A DNA stretch of 64,000 nucleotides from Blasia pusilla (lineage: Eukaryota; Marchantiophyta; Marchantiopsida; Blasiales), in contig CM114271.1 in the NCBI GenBank assembly GCA_050084515.1, positions 66,836,001 to 66,900,000 on the forward strand. Reading direction: 5' to 3'. The notes under the pieces are model-generated. The model was given only the letters and a program-made list of their open reading frames with translations. It was not told where the DNA came from and did no database searches. Made by a program: the position numbers and the translations under genes. Positions 22,670 through 36,964 of the stretch are shown piece by piece (within the stretch, counting starts at the first letter, position 1; every line of letters starts with the position of its first letter).

Positions 22670-25600
22670 AAAGGGTATGGAATCTGGAAGTTTTTTTGTG
22701 CCCGGGATAAGTACAAGAGCTGCCAGCTTTCACAAAAGAGATTGGCACAAAGCCCTCGATCCCTAGGCTCCCTCTCATAAGTGATAGTGGGATAAACCCT
22801 AAACTGCCCAACAAAAGCAGTGATCGAGGGAAGAGTAAGATGCTCTTGCAGTGTCGGGGCATGCTTCGAGGGTAGAGTCCAGCTATTCATTGTATTTGTT
22901 CAACTACACCTGATCTGCCTGCATCATAGCTACCTAGTCAAGCAAAGAAACAAGGAATTTGGTGGTGCCTTGCAGCTCTCTCAAGAAATCCAACCTCTCT
23001 CTCTCTCCCTCTCTCTCTCTCTTTGTCCATCTCTTGTCACGAATACGTGTTGATAGACCAGATGATTTCTGGCCCATCTTTTTGGATTCTCATGAAAATC
23101 CACTGCATTTACTTTACCACTCAATTTTCTTACCCAAACCCTCAAGTGTCCCATCATAACTATCCCGACAGCTCGAGCTGAGCTAATGGAACAAGGAAAA
23201 GTAGAGAATGAGAATGATGCTCGAGCAACAAACCCAACCAACCAACCGAGCAAGAAGCCATGGATTCCAAGAGATTGGAGCCCACGTGCTCAGAGAATCT
23301 CATTGGGTGTTTGTTGTGTGCATGTTTCCAAGACGAACCCACATGTCCGCTTGTGGGCCTAGGGGAGAGGGTGATGGATAGGTACCTTTTCACTTCACGG
23401 AGAGATTGTTTTCTGTTTTTGTACCATGTACTTTTGGTGCTACTTCCCATTTTTCTTGTTGGGGTTATTATGAGTGAGGATACCCTTGTGACGAATGAAT
23501 GTCAATCCTTCTTTCTCTAATAGATTCATTCAACGACCTTTTACTTTTACTACGTCCTTCCATCCATAAAACAATGTGCATTTGACATTTTCCGTTGGAC
23601 TTCATTCTCCCTTCCATCCATTAAACCCCATGCGTTTTCCTTTTCCATTCAAATCTATTTTTTCTTCCATCTATCTAACTAAAATTCTTAAATACCCCAT
23701 TAGTGTCTCCTTTCCATTCTTTCATACCTTCCAAGAAAAAAAAGTTGGGTTTAGAATGAATATAATGAAACCAAGTTTAGATTGAATTTGAGGATGACAT
23801 ATCAAAGAAGAAAGATGTGTAGAGTGGTCACCCAACAAGATGTAAACTAAACTTGTCATTAGATTAAGGAGACGAGAAGTAGTCATATTTGTCTAAGTGC
23901 AATATGCCTATCTCATGCAACTACCCACATACATCGGCGATCATCAACAAGTAGCTAAGATCCATCTATACTGCACATCTACATATGAACGACTAGACAT
24001 ACTCCATTACAATATCTGCTTCTTTAGATATACACTCCACTATTTACATTCAATGCAAACATTATATTAATAGTATAGAGATATGAGAAATACTGCAATC
24101 AACTCTGAATGTGTGATCTCCAATCAATCCTTGTCCACTCTTACTCAATATAATCTAGGCTCAAGATAACAACATAGTTGCACTGTATCATAGATCCCAA
24201 CAAGGGTTGATGAGCTCCAAAGTGAGCATCATCATGAGTATATCCCTCTCAAGGAAACTCCATGGTAACTTGTGCGCAAAAATTACCCAACCGTAGTAGG
24301 TCATAAAAGAGCTCATGTACATATATACTCCAACTCTAACCAAATGTCACCATATGAGCGCAAGGTCTTACAAAAGATGACATCCTCCTTAGATGATACA
24401 TCTCCTTTGGCACTATAGGCATAAGTGTCATCACCAACATCAAAGTCCTCAAAATATGACCCAATACACATAACGAGTAGCAAAATATCTAACAGCGTCT
24501 CTCATAAAGGCAAAGGATGACCTATACACATAGGTCGCCTTCAAGGTGCTTGTCACCATGACCTCCTAAAATGAGAACTACAATAGACCCCTCTAGGGCC
24601 TTCATGTAATCTCGTTCACCTCTCTAACAGTCATGATAGCTCTCGTGCGACTATTTATTGCTAGTGACATACATCGGTTGTCATCAATACCTAGCTAAGG
24701 TCTTGAAAAGTACTACATCCACATATGAATGATCGAAAAACCTCAATCGCCCCCTTTCAATTGGTTAGGTTTCTCTTACTCCAAAGAGCCTACAACAAAT
24801 GCTATATATGAATCTTTTTTGTGCTAAGATTAGGAGGTCATGTGGTAAATCGCCAAATTGTTAGTCACATTCCTACAATCCATAAGGTCAAGTGTCATCT
24901 TGTAATCTTCCTATCAAACTTATATACATATGGGAAAAATCCATCTTGTCTATTGCTTAACAGTGAGTCTGCACAACTCTCTTTGCCAAACCATTTGCCT
25001 CTGGAAGATCTCGCAAAGTCGGAAAATAATTTATCAATATCTAACTCAATATTTTGATTTGTCAAAATAACTCAACACTCAATCAAGAAATGAATAAGTC
25101 GCTCTCTTGCTCGATTAATCTAGCAAACCTACCAACCCCATCCACTTGGAAAACTGCTCCACACAAGGCTTCACCATGACTAACACGTACCGACTATGGC
25201 ATCTTGTTAATGGTAAATCCCCTGTAAAGTATAAATCCCATAGATATCCTAATCCCATGATTGATAATAGAGAATGTCGAGGGACTACGAATCCTCTTCA
25301 GTGCGGCCATAAGAGGCATGGCATTGAAATAGATGGTGTGTTGCGACTATGGATGTCACAACACAATTATTGTTGAATCAAAGTGACTAGCATACAACAT
25401 TATATATCCATGAGTGGAAAATGTGGCTTGAACTTATCAATAGGTAGGTCCTTTGCTATCATTGGTCGAATGATAGACGATAATCTACGGATGGTGGAAA
25501 ATCAAAAAAAACAACGATTAATGGATGGTTGTTATTATTAAAGATTGAGTTATAGTCAAGTGCATTATATAGACTACTAAAAATGGTATTCATACAAAGT

Positions 25601-25860
25601 AAGAAATCTTAATCCTGATTAGTCAATTAAGCACTATTATCTTAACTAAGATTAGTTAACCATGATTAACTAGTATAATTTAGAGACGACAGATAGGATT
25701 AGGTTTAGGATTAGGGTTGGACTCACTTTTACATGCCCAATATAATTAAGGAGGGGAACATTTTTGTGTATGTAAGAAAGCCATATTCCATCCAAAAAAT
25801 TTAGAAATTTCTTACATATCATCAGAGCAATAAGAGAACATCTATTAAAATTCTTAACAT
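22670..25860. other. intergenic DNA
   Basis: No recognisable gene or element. Composition drops from mixed near 23.3 kb to AT-rich after 23.5 kb. Confidence 0.4.
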
Positions 25861-25899
25861 AGAGCAAAGAAAAGAGGAAAAAAAAAAAGGCAAAATCTA

Positions 25900-27110
25900 A
25901 GTTTGGGGTAATGAGGTTTCATTTGGATTTTAGGAGGTGGAAGATTTTAGATAGAATCGTGAAGGTGAAGAAACTTTGGAGGCAATTTTGATGATCTTCT
26001 TGGTCAATCAACAATTTGGGTACCTAGTTATCAAACTATGCTAAAACTTCTTTTAAATATCTTATAGAGATTTTTGAGATCTTCCCAAAATACCTAAAAT
26101 TATGTGATTTTGACATTATAAGCTCCCGTATTTGGAATTTTGAGTGTGCAAAAGTGAAATTAGTGAAGAAAAGATATGTAGTTTGCACTCTATAATTCCA
26201 ACCAATTTCTCAATAACCATAAGCTCTTTGATGATTGGTCAAATTTAAGAAGTTAATATCCCAAAGGAAACTTGGGATGCATTGGAGGAGTTATTTCAGA
26301 CATCTACAAAGGTTAGAAAGCTTCAATTAAAACAACAACCGGATGACGTGAGAAAATAATCACAAGGTAGACATGATTATGTTTTTAGTTTTAGATACGT
26401 TGTTGATTAGTTGAACAACATTGGAATTATTTATGAACATAAGGATTTGATTTTGGTCACTCTTCAAGATCTTCCAAAATATTACAAAATCCTTTGAAAC
26501 CTCCACCTTTGTGAGAGAGAAAAGCACCCAACCTTTTAAGATCAAGCCCCACTATTAATCAATGAGAAGATGTGCATAGTTAGTAGTGGCTTGTCTAGTG
26601 TGCAAGAGATTGCTTTATTTACAAGTTTTGGGATGAATTTATATTCAAGAGATAATTCATTATTGTCCCCATATGATCAAGAAAGACTCTATGTGTGATT
26701 GGTTTATTGACTCTTGTACGTCACATCATGTGACCTCGTAAGTTAAATGATTTAGTAGTATGGAGCCTTGAAAGGTCATTCAATAGTGCTCATATGAGAT
26801 AATACAAAACATCCTATTAGACGTATGGATAAAGTTCTAATAGCATCAAACGGTTTTTGTGCTCTTGGAAATTTTCTCTATCTTCCTATTATTGTTTGAA
26901 ATTTGATTTCTATATGAAAAATAATTGAATAAGGTCATCATGTAAGATTTGGCAAATATGATTGTTTCATTGAAATAATAGATAACCAAACTACGATATC
27001 TAAAGTCACTAGATTTGGAAGAATATTCAAATTCGATGTTTCTATGCCAAATATTCAAATACCAATGTATGGCCAAATTAGCATATTTATATCTAGATTT
27101 CAAACAATTA
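25900..27110 (+). pseudogene. Ty1/copia gag-protease remnant
   Basis: In shifting frames interrupted by many stops: WDALEELFQTSTKVRKLQL (26271-26330, UBN2-type gag), a run with LQDLPKYYKIL (near 26465), and a protease-like WFIDSCTSHHVTS (near 26700) in place of the usual D-S/T-G-A-S box. After it comes DKVLIASNGFCALGNFLYLP (26830-26890), the copia segment before integrase. The order gag then protease on one strand supports copia. It is thoroughly decayed, and I see no LTR pair for it. Confidence 0.65.
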
Positions 27111-28273
27111 TATTTGGGGTTCTCACGGAGGAGATTTGGTTTTTGGTGTGAAGGCCTGGATTATTTTTATCCAAATTCTTGACTTGGAAGCATACTTAAG
27201 GCACACATACACATGAAACGCACACAAGGCATACTCTCTCTCGAACATGGACCATCCATGCCCTAGGTAAGGGACGCCATTATCCTAGGGTTGAGACCCC
27301 CCTCCACTATCCAAGGGGAGAGTTGAACTAGAGAGAGAGAGAGATCGACAGACAGAGAGATTGAGATTCCATAAATTATGCTTTTTTAGTAGTTTTCTAC
27401 ATCCTCTACCTCACTACAACACTGAACACTGCCTTTCCTCTCTCTATGCAAACGTATGAACATTTGGGTCAAATTTGTAATAGAAACCTCCAAAAAAAAG
27501 AAAAAAAACCACCACTTCCAAAGTAAGGATGTAGAATTCTCTGATTGAATTCCCTTTTTTTCATCATGTGATGAAAACTCAACATCAAGCCTCGCACATC
27601 CGCCTAAAACTCAACTTTAATGTTTCCACGCCCAAATAATTCTAGGACTAAGAAAACAATGGTCATTTAGGCATATTTCACTTTTGGTCTAACTCATGAT
27701 CTTTACTCTAGGACTATATCACAAAACTACATGCATGCAAAAAAATTCAACCCATAATCCTATATAAGCTACCTCCTAATAGGAACCTTCAAGGCCAACT
27801 AGCCTCTCAAATTATTGCACATTCTTGCTACTTGAATCTTTATGTACTTCCTCTTGTTTCTCTTCTTTTGCTTGTCTACTTGGATACCATCAATATAGCG
27901 AAAGGAATTAATGAGGAACTCAAGCTCCAATACTTGCCACCTTATATCGAAAAAGAAAAAGTATTCTTTTTTCCTTTTCATTTCATCTACATTTTGGAGC
28001 ACTTGAATCCTACTTCATAGCACCCACATCCCATCACCAATGTAGTGGAAATCGGCCAATTGATCAAGCGTTCTTGCATGCCTCAAACGTTTTGATCAAC
28101 CATAGATGCTTCACTCTACAAAATGCCATAATTGGGCTTCCATCCACAAAAATCCTATATTTATGGCTAGAGCCATGGGAGCAAGTTTTCTGCCCACTTC
28201 AACTTTAGATTTCCCTCTTTTATAAGGCTACTCAATTCTCTATTTCATATCTTCTCAAGTCCTCCTTACTTCG
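27111..28273. other. intergenic DNA
   Basis: No gene seen; (GA)n at 27330-27350. Confidence 0.4.
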
Positions 28274-29256
28274 TATCACGACCCTCATAACCAAACGAGC
28301 GTCAAGCGGAACATCAAAACTCTAGTGGGATCACGCTAGGATGGTGTGTGTTGGAGAAGTCTCTTGAAGCAGACAGATGATATGAGACGCGAATAAGGTT
28401 TATCATTTCATGCGTTTATAGTCGTGACTAAGGAGACTTGAACCAAACATGAAGCGAGACTTGAGAGGGGTCAAATCCAGTTGAGAATTGGACTTGGAAC
28501 ATGACTAACATTTGGGATTTTGACTATATTTAAGACCATAAATTTTAGAGCCAAGATTCTTTTGTAACAAGTAAGGTGGAATTGGAAAGCTTATGCAAAT
28601 CCACTTCCAACGCACAAAGATCTTAGCAAATTCACGATTAGAGGTCAACAAACTGCCCAAAAATGACTGTACATGGAGTTGGATTAAGGGCCAAAAAGAG
28701 GGACCCAAGAGTCTTTTCCCAAATGATAACGGGGGGGAGAACTCTAGAAGTACTAGTAAGGGAAGGGCTCTCCAAGGGTGCTTGGAACCAAAACCCCACT
28801 TTGGGGCGCCACGGGGCAAATCAAGGGCACGGAATGGATCTGAAGGTTGGCGTTGGGATGCAAAACCTAAGCCAAGTCCAATGGAGTGGATTTTGGAGGT
28901 CACTCTTGGATTCCAACCCACAACTCATTTAAGTGGGTATCGATTAGAGGCTCATGCAAGCTCCATTTGACAGTTGGGACCGCCAAGCATATGAACGTCG
29001 TTTTAGGTGTCTAGACCATCCAGAAAGTCTATCCCAAGTCTCGCAAGACTTGCACATGTTAGGAAGTGAGGAACTAGGAAGGTTGAACTTGATGAATGGC
29101 TTGAGGCAAGAACTTGGGGAGTTGGAAGGATGATTGACTTAGACCAAACTAATGTGTGTGTGTGTTTAGATGCAGATCAATAGTGAGAGCTTGTCCTACT
29201 GAACGTACGATTCCCCAACACTTGATATTGACGTTCAAGAGGAGTATGTGCATGAC
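28274..29256 (+). mobile_element. possible 5' LTR of the gypsy element
   Basis: Starts TATCACGACC, like the TGTCACGAC start of the 3' LTR, and ends GTGCATGACA, followed after 2 nt by TGGTATTAGAG, close to the initiator-Met tRNA primer-binding site TGGTATCAGAGC. The body does not resemble the 3' LTR at 33886, so either the LTR was replaced or only the ends are related. Confidence 0.35.
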
Positions 29257-29480
29257 AAGTGGTATTAGAGAAAATCTTTGGTGAGCTTGAACTCAAGATT
29301 TAGGAGCAATTGGATGCTTGAGGAATACTCAAGATAGTAGTGAGAGCGTGTCCTACTGAACGTACGCTTTCGCAACACTAGTGTTTGACGTTCAAGAGGA
29401 GCAGGCGCACGACAAGTGGAATCAGACCAAGGGGATTTCCGAGCTTGAGTCGGACATAGCTACTTATTCTCGCAAGAAAA
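29180..29480 (+). repeat. ~158-bp tandem duplication spanning the primer-binding site
   Basis: AGTGAGAGCTTGTCCTACTG at ~29180 recurs at ~29339. Each copy continues through GAACGTACG, GACGTTCAAGAGGAG, a GCACGACA-like end, and a primer-binding-site-like word (TGGTATTAGAG; TGGAATCAGACC). Confidence 0.8.
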
Positions 29481-32400
29481 TTTGTAAGATGAATCTGCCG
29501 ACATCATTCACGAGAATGGGGAAGTCTCAAAAAGTGAAGGAGTTTCTTACAGAGTTAGAGCTATACTTTGAGACTCAAAGGGCAGAGGAGCAAGACAAGT
29601 TGATCGTGGCAATAACATTCCTTAAGGATCATGCGCTCCAATGGTGTACAACTCATCAAGAAGAACATTTAGCCAATGGATTATCTCTGAGTTTGGAGGA
29701 GTTAATTGGAGACTGATGCACACCGAAGTATCAAGAGTTCCGAGATGGTGTAGAGTTTGTGCATTTGCGGCAGAGTGGATCTTTAAGCTCTTATATGCAA
29801 GGAGTTCAGTGCGAAACTAAACTGACTTCCGAAGATGGATGAGTTTGCAAAGAAGATTATCCTATTTAGCGGACTTAATCCAAGTGCTGAGAAATCCCTC
29901 TTTAGAATGCCGGAGTTACCAAGACATGCGCGAAACTTTTGAAGTTGGCAGAGCAGATAAGGGAGGACGAGGTCCAAATCCAATGACCCTTTGAGCAGAA
30001 ACGAAGATATTGAAAAAAAAAGGAGGCATCCAAGAGGGCCTGGAATGGGGGTGGAATGGGAGAGTTTTTTTTACCTTAGTAGCAAAATGAGTGGAACCCA
30101 ACACGAAGCCAAAAGGAGCACAGCATCCGAAGTCAAGGAACGCCAAAGTGATTTCCTACAAGTGTGATGAACCGGGGCACATGGCTAAGGGGTGTTAGAA
30201 GCCTAATTTTAGTAATTGGAGTATGATTTTGTTTTCCATTAAGCATTTTTTGATGGGAAGTTTGGAAACGTCCCTTCAAGTCACCAAGAGAACGCCCAAT
30301 TTTGTGTACCTAAGATCCAAGATAAGTGATCGCGATGTGATGTTGCTCGTTGATATATGTGCTTTGTGCTCCTTCTTGAGCGCGAGAATCATGAAGGAGT
30401 TGGGTTTGCCTACTACCCAGGTAGACAAATCCATTCGAGTAGGCTTTGCTGGAGGCAAGTCTCACTAGACCTCAAACTTAGTTTTGGGGTTAACGTTTGG
30501 ACGTGTAGTATTCAAGTTGAAGGAGAATTTCACAATGTGAAATATGGATGGAATCAAAGGAGCCTTGAGGCAAAATTTTTTGATGCATATGAGGAGGAGA
30601 TAAGGCAGAGACCATTGAGGTTGAGCGAATTAGTGAAAAGGAAGTGGTTGTAGGTAAGATTGGCTCGTAAGGTTCCTATGAAGAAGGAGTTGGTGAATGC
30701 CATTACGAGAACAAGTTTGACCAAGATGGAAGATGGGTTTCTCTCCTTGATGAGACAAGTAGAGGAAGCTATAAGCAAGAAACGTAGAGATCAGGACTAA
30801 CCTTCGAGGGAATCCCATAAATGCTCAAGGAGTAGTAAAGGATTTCGGTGATGTCTTGAAAAAGGAGTTTCCGACTGAATTTCCACCACATAGGGCAATC
30901 GATCATAAGATAGAGGTGATACCAGGGTCTCAACCGCCTTCAAAGGCTTCATATAAATTAAATCACGCGGAACTTGATGAAGTAGCAATTAGATGAGCTC
31001 TTAGAAAGGGATTACATCCAAACTAGCGAGTCATCTCATGGAGTGTTAGTTCTCTTTGTGAAGGAGAAGGATGGGAAGTTGAGACACTGTGTTGATTACC
31101 GTGCAGTGAATAAAGTGATGGTGAGGAAAAATTACTCTCTTCCGAGGATTGATGATCTCTTTGATAGACTGTCAGATACTAAGCACTTCAGTAGGATTGA
31201 CTTAAAGTCATGATTTTAACAAATTCGGATAATTGAAGCAGATGTGGAGAAGATTACGTGTAGGACAAGATATAGCTCGTTTGAGTTTGTAGTGATGCCC
31301 TCCGGTTTGTGTAATGCACCTCTGACATTCACCATGTTGATCAACTCCATCTGTCATAAGGAGGTGAATGAGTATGTGATCATCTATGTTGATGACATAC
31401 TGATTTATTCGAAGTCACTAGTGGAGCACGCTCAACATTTGAGGACAATGTTGTCAAAGCTTAGGGCGAATAAGTTATACGCAAATGTGGAGATCGAAAA
31501 GCAAATTCAGTCTGACCAAGATCAAGTTCTTGGGTCATATGGTTAGCGCGGATGGAGTTAGTTAGGATGTGGATCAAATGAAACCGATTTTCGAGTGGAA
31601 TCTATCTTCTACAGTGAAGGGGATGATAAGGTTTATCGAAGCAATTTAACTTTACCACACTTATATGAGAAAATTTTTGGAAAGAGTGAGACCTCTTATA
31701 GATTGGACACCAAAGTTTGCTAACATGACATGGACCCGAGAAGTGAATGAGGTATCATGGACCTGAGAAGTGAATGAGGTATCGAACTGATTCAAGGAGA
31801 TCCTATCACTGGAGCAAGTGCTGAAGCTGCCGGAATTCAAAAAACCGTTCAAGAAACATACTGTTGCTAGTGATTTTGGGATGGCAGGAATTTTTTTGCA
31901 GGAAGGAAAACTTGTAGCGTACGAGAGCAAGAAACTTAGCAACACCGAACACTGATGGCCCACTCATGAGAAAGAGTTTTTCACGGTGATCCATTTCTTA
32001 AGGAAATGGCATAACTATTTGAGACTTCATAGGACTTGAGTGTTCATCGATAATATCACACTCAATTAAGTATTTTGAGAACCAGGATCGAGTGACACCG
32101 AAACAAATGTGATGGCATGATACCATGGCCTTGATGAATGTGGGACTAGTCTACAAGCCATGGAAGGATAATGTTATTTTAAATGCGCTTAGGCGCAGGG
32201 ATGAGTACAAGTACATGCCATCGACGACACAAGTCTTGAGAGAAATTTTCCCTAAGGAAAAAGATCTGGAGAGAATGATTCGTGAAGGAAACCCAAGCAA
32301 GAAAGTACCTAAGGAAGTTGAATCAGGTGAGAAGGTGGCCAAAATATGTTTGAGGCATGGCTTACTAAGGCTTAAGCAGAGCATGATCTACATGGGCTAA

Positions 32401-33720
32401 GGCAAACTGCGGACTTAGGTGTTGGAAGAATGTCATGACGGACCCTTGGCAGGACATAAAGGGGAGAAATCCACGCTTGCTATTCTGGCTACAAGGTTCT
32501 TCTAGCCCAACACGAAAGAGGATGTTGCTCAATACGTGAAGACTTATGTGACTTGCCAAGCGAATAGAGTATCTTATGAAAAAAATGAGGCTTACTTCAC
32601 CCCTTACCAATTGCAGAAGGACCCTTGCAAAGTGTAAGTATGGATTTTATTATTAGTCTTTCAGAGTCTGAAAGATACAACATCATACTTGTGATAGCTA
32701 ACCAGTTCAGCAAGTTGGGGAGGTTTGTGTCGACAAAAGACTCCCAATGGCCTATGTGAATTATTGACTATTCCTGGATAGTTGATGGTGAGCTTATGGA
32801 TTTCCTAGGAATATTGTTTCACATCAAGACACAAAGTTTACCACTACCTTTTGGAAACATCCATTTAAAAGGTTTAGGACCAAGCTGAATTTTAATACCG
32901 CCTTCCATCGTTAGACATAGGAACAAACAGAAAAGATAAACTCGATCATGAATTATTAATTAAGGAATTATGTGAGTGCAAACTAGTGAGGTTGGGCTAG
33001 GTGGCTAAGTGTGGATGAGTATTGCTACAACTCGACCAAGCATTCTGCGACTCGAGAATCTCCGCTTCTTTTGGCATAGGGATGTGAGATAGAAGGGCAT
33101 GTCGACCTGGCCCTTACAAAAGATACTACATCAACATAGATCTGACAAGCAAAGGCAAAAAATTTGTTAGTGGAGATGCGAGAACAAGAAGAGCGAGCGA
33201 GAAGGAGTCTTGCAAAGGCTCAACTAAGGTACCTTTAGCTCGCTAACAAAAGTCGACGTCAAGTGAGTTTCCAAGTAGGGGAGCAAATGTGGTGGAGTGT
33301 GAAGAATCTCACTCTTTCGAAAGAGTTTTCCACAAAGTTATCCGCCAAGTATATTGGACCGTGTATGATCAAGGCAAACTCGTTTGAGGAAGTTTATATG
33401 TTGGAGTTGCCGCAAGAGTTCAAGATTCATCTGACTTTCCATATGTCATTATTGAAGAAGTATCTTCAAGATAATGTGCATCCCGAGCGAAAGCAACTAT
33501 TGAGACCACATCCAATGATTGTCAACGAAAAACCAAAGTTTGAGGTGGAGACGATTTTGCATTTGAGACGTAGCGCCAACAAGTACGAGTACTAGGTCAA
33601 ATGGAAGGGCTAGAATGTGAAAGAGGCAACTTGGATTGGGGAGGCAGATTTGGAACATACGCAAGAGATGTAAGAAGACTTCAAACGGATACTGGAAAAG
33701 CACATGTGTTAGGACATGGA
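29416..33720 (+). pseudogene. Ty3/gypsy chromovirus internal region, broken
   Basis: Domains in order, across stops and frameshifts: gag (FLTELELYFETQ, near 29550); zinc knuckle near 30155-30195 with its first cysteine read as Ser; protease near 30345 with the D-T-G site changed to D-I-C; reverse transcriptase with FVKEKDGKLRHCVDYRAVNK (31055-31115) and an intact YVDD box (31385-31397); RNase H (VASDFGMAGIFLQEGKL, near 31865); integrase zinc and core pieces (32400-32900); GPY/F-like KYIGPCMI (33347-33372); and a chromodomain (FEVETILHLRR, 33540-33650, with a stop inside). Chromodomain plus this order defines a chromovirus. It cannot be autonomous. Confidence 0.9.
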
Positions 33721-33885
33721 GCAGGTAGGGACATGACTTGTGACGATTTGAAGCTTGGGCTAAAGGTTATTGAAATGAAAATTTTTGAGATGGTTTCCAA
33801 TTTATTTTTACATGAGACCTGTGTAACTCATAATTTCTTAACATCTTTCAATTGCTCAAACTTCATCATAATAGAAGCAAAGAAG

Positions 33886-34562
33886 TGTCACGACTATTAG
33901 GATAGATCGGTGGGATCTAGCAGAGCGTCTTCACGAGTAGTGGAGGATAGGCCCAGGAGGTCGAGAATGACCTGCTGAGGCCCCGAGAAACCTGAGAGAG
34001 CAGGATTAAGATTTTTTATCTTAATCCTCTTCGTTTCAGCTCATTTGGAGCCATATATAGAAACTTACTATTTTAGGTAAGTTTCCATGTTGGGGATAGT
34101 TGACTTTATATTTTTGGTAAGTGGCCCTTGACCTCCTACATCAGGTCAAGAGCCAAGGAGGTGACTTGGGAGCATAGGTTACCATGGAGAGAGCTTGGGA
34201 GAGGGGAGGGGTATACCTCAAAGAGAGAGAGCTTGAGAACTCATTCTCTCTTTGTTGAACCTCTGGGCATGAGGCGGCGGATCTATGGTCCCTTGCCTTG
34301 TGAGTGTAACCCAAGCCTCTCATTAGGAGAGTGGGTTTGGTTTGACATGAGAGAGAGTGCACACCTTTGAGAGCTATGGTGTGAGATGGTGTAGAGAGAG
34401 ATTGGATCTTACTTTGGAGACATTTGATCTTACGATTGGAGATATTTTGGTACTTCTCGCCTCTGTGTATGGATACCATGAGTTAGCATGGGATCGTGTG
34501 TGTTTGTGTGTGTGTTCGATGACAGCGATGTATGTTGTGTAGCGATGTGTATGCGCACGACA
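33886..34562 (+). mobile_element. 3' LTR of the gypsy element
   Basis: Starts TGTCACGACT straight after a purine tract (AGAAGCAAAGAAG) and ends GCGCACGACA. Related LTRs lie at 46.8, 47.9 and 51.6 kb. Two hairpins sit in its first 200 bp: 34002-34012/34018-34028 (11-bp arms, T5 loop) and GAAACTTAC/GTAAGTTTC near 34061-34087, the second just after a CCATATATAG TATA-like word. Confidence 0.8.
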
Positions 34563-35735
34563 GAAGCGTATTGATCATTTTTTGGTATCTTAATATATTT
34601 CTAGTAAAACTTTTCTATATTACTAATAATTTGTATTATTATTTAAGTATACTTAGTGGTAAACTCTCTCTATGGAATCACTAATGATTCTCATCGGTGG
34701 AAACCAATATAGTACTAAGAGACAAATATTTCTTAAGCTTGACTCTTTTTCTTGTATATGACCAATTGAGCATAGGAGACATGTACTACTTTACCTTACC
34801 TACAAGTATTACCAACAAAGAGTATAACATGCTATGTTTTTTTCTCATTTCTAATCAATTGATTATTGATCAATCTATATTATTATTGGAGAGTGTCTTT
34901 TTTATTTCAAACACCTATCTACTTGACACATGGCAACTGAGTAGCAAGAAGATATTTCCCATACTACATGCACCAAAAAAGAGAAATTGAATTTTTGTAC
35001 AACATGGTTAGTCCCTTCACTCCCATGCATGGCACTAGTTGCACACTAGTATGAAATATTTCTATATGCATGATCTTTTAGAATGTCACTTACTTTAGAG
35101 TAGACAAATTTCTTTATCCCTTCACAAGCTTATGAGAAGTACTTTGAATAACTATGATTGGAAAAGGCTTATATTTAATTTACTATCCCTTTTCATCTTT
35201 ATACAAGATTGAAAGGGATTTCCAATTTTTTCAACCTTCTTACTTACTAACTTGAAATTTCTTACTTGGTTAGGTTCCTTTCATTTGTTTTTCCAACCTT
35301 TTGATTTGGATTTTTTTGGACTTTTCTGCTCTTTGAATCTTCTCTTTCATATTCAGCAGGTTGTGACTTGAATCTTGTTTGGGGTTTATTTCTTTGTTCT
35401 TTTCATCTTTCTCACTTATGCTTTTTAGATCTTTTCTATTCTTAGAGTTTTCCCCACTTTTTTTCTACTTTATGTTGACTTGGCTCTTTGGTCCCCATTT
35501 GCAAATTTTTCCAACATTATGAATCATGGCTTCAATTGTGGTGATTGTCTTAATTTTGCCAAAGTCTCCATGAATTTTTCCATCATTTTGCTAGCTTTGA
35601 GTTTCTTTTCTAGTCATCTTTTCAAATAAACTGTTCCACTTTATGGGATTTTCTTCCACTTTGTTCGACTAGTAATACACTTTTGCTAAAAAGAATTTAC
35701 AATTATCTATATAGTAATTGGAGATCACATATGCA
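34563..35735. other. AT-rich intergenic DNA
   Basis: No gene or clear element seen. Confidence 0.4.
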
Positions 35736-35739
35736 TAAT

Positions 35740-36440
35740 ATGACAAGATAGCGGGATAATAAGACAAAATAGGCAACACTCTTGAATTTTGTTGCCTCGG
35801 CCCCGTTAGATGGATAGAACAAAGGAAACAAATAGGGATTTGAATGGAATATATATTAATAAATTATTAATTAATTTAATATTATGATGTGTGATTATAA
35901 TATTAATAAAATATAATTAGTATGATAAAAAAATCAAAATTTTAGAATTTTTACCTCAATTGGTATTTTATGGGAAAAGGATCTAAAAATTTAATGGAGG
36001 AATAGATCTTGTTTAAATTTTATGGAAAGATAAAATTACTTAGTGTATCGGGATATCATTTAAATTTGAATGGAGGATTGTAATTACTAAGAAGAATGAA
36101 ATGATATTACTCTTCTAAGAATTTAGAAAATAGAAATCATATTTAAAATTAGGAATAAATAGCATGATCTTTTTTTTAATAATTTTATTGATTCACATGC
36201 TATATTTTAAGAAAGGAAAATGAATTTGAATAGAAAAGGAAAATAATATCGTTAATTAAAATTAGCTAAGATTTTGGTTAGTGAATATTATTTAGGTGGG
36301 AAGAATGGAAGGGGGGAAATAGTTGTTGTTTGAGCTTTTAACAAGGAGTGAAATTATTTAGGGGAGATGGGTCTTATTCCAAGACAAAATTTTCTTGATC
36401 TTTTAAGATTTAAAAAATGAAATTTAAATTTAAATTTATA
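35740..36440 (+). repeat. AT-rich ~700-bp dispersed repeat, copy 1
   Basis: Collinear with 50740-51430, same strand: shared words include TTGAATTTTGTTG, ATTATGATGTGT, AATTAGTAT, TGTAATTACT, GGAAAATGAATT, GTGGGAAGAATG, GTGAAATTATTTAG and AAAATTTTCTT followed by CTTTTAAGATT. No coding content; possibly an LTR or a non-autonomous element. Confidence 0.8.
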
Positions 36441-36964
36441 ATATAATATAACATTAAATATAATTTTTAAAAATTACTATTGACATCTGGTTTTTAAGGC
36501 TTTACATGTGATAATCCAGAAAAAAATATTTTACTTGTTGTGGACCGAAAGTAAAATTTTGAATTTTTGTGAAGTATTAATAATCCTTTCGCTAACAAAA
36601 TTTTTTCAAACAATTTCTTTTTATTTTTGATGCGAAACATGATATCTTACTAGTCTATATATGGGCTACGCAAAACTTCTATTTGATAGACCCTTAAATA
36701 GACGTATACTTTTTTCCTCTTCCAATGGGACAAGAAAATTATTCATTGGGTATCTTTTCCATAAGCCAAATGAGAATGTCAAAACCATTCGTCACTCTTT
36801 TCTCCCCGATGCTTGCATTTACGTCATCTAAGGGATACTCTTTTTAAAGGTTTAGATTATTCGCTTGGAGAAACTTGCTTTCATTTTTTATCTTTCAATC
36901 GATTTTAAGTGTTTCCTGACCACTAAATCACCTTTCTTTCAGAGTCTCTCTCTCCCATGTTCAA

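Noticed and set aside
28505-28970. Overlapping 90-138-codon frames
   Set aside because: No recognisable domain, and they fall in the presumed LTR/leader region of the gypsy element.
31244-31546. Intact reverse-transcriptase gene
   Set aside because: The YVDD box is intact, but stops and frameshifts on both sides and a mutated protease site show the element is dead.
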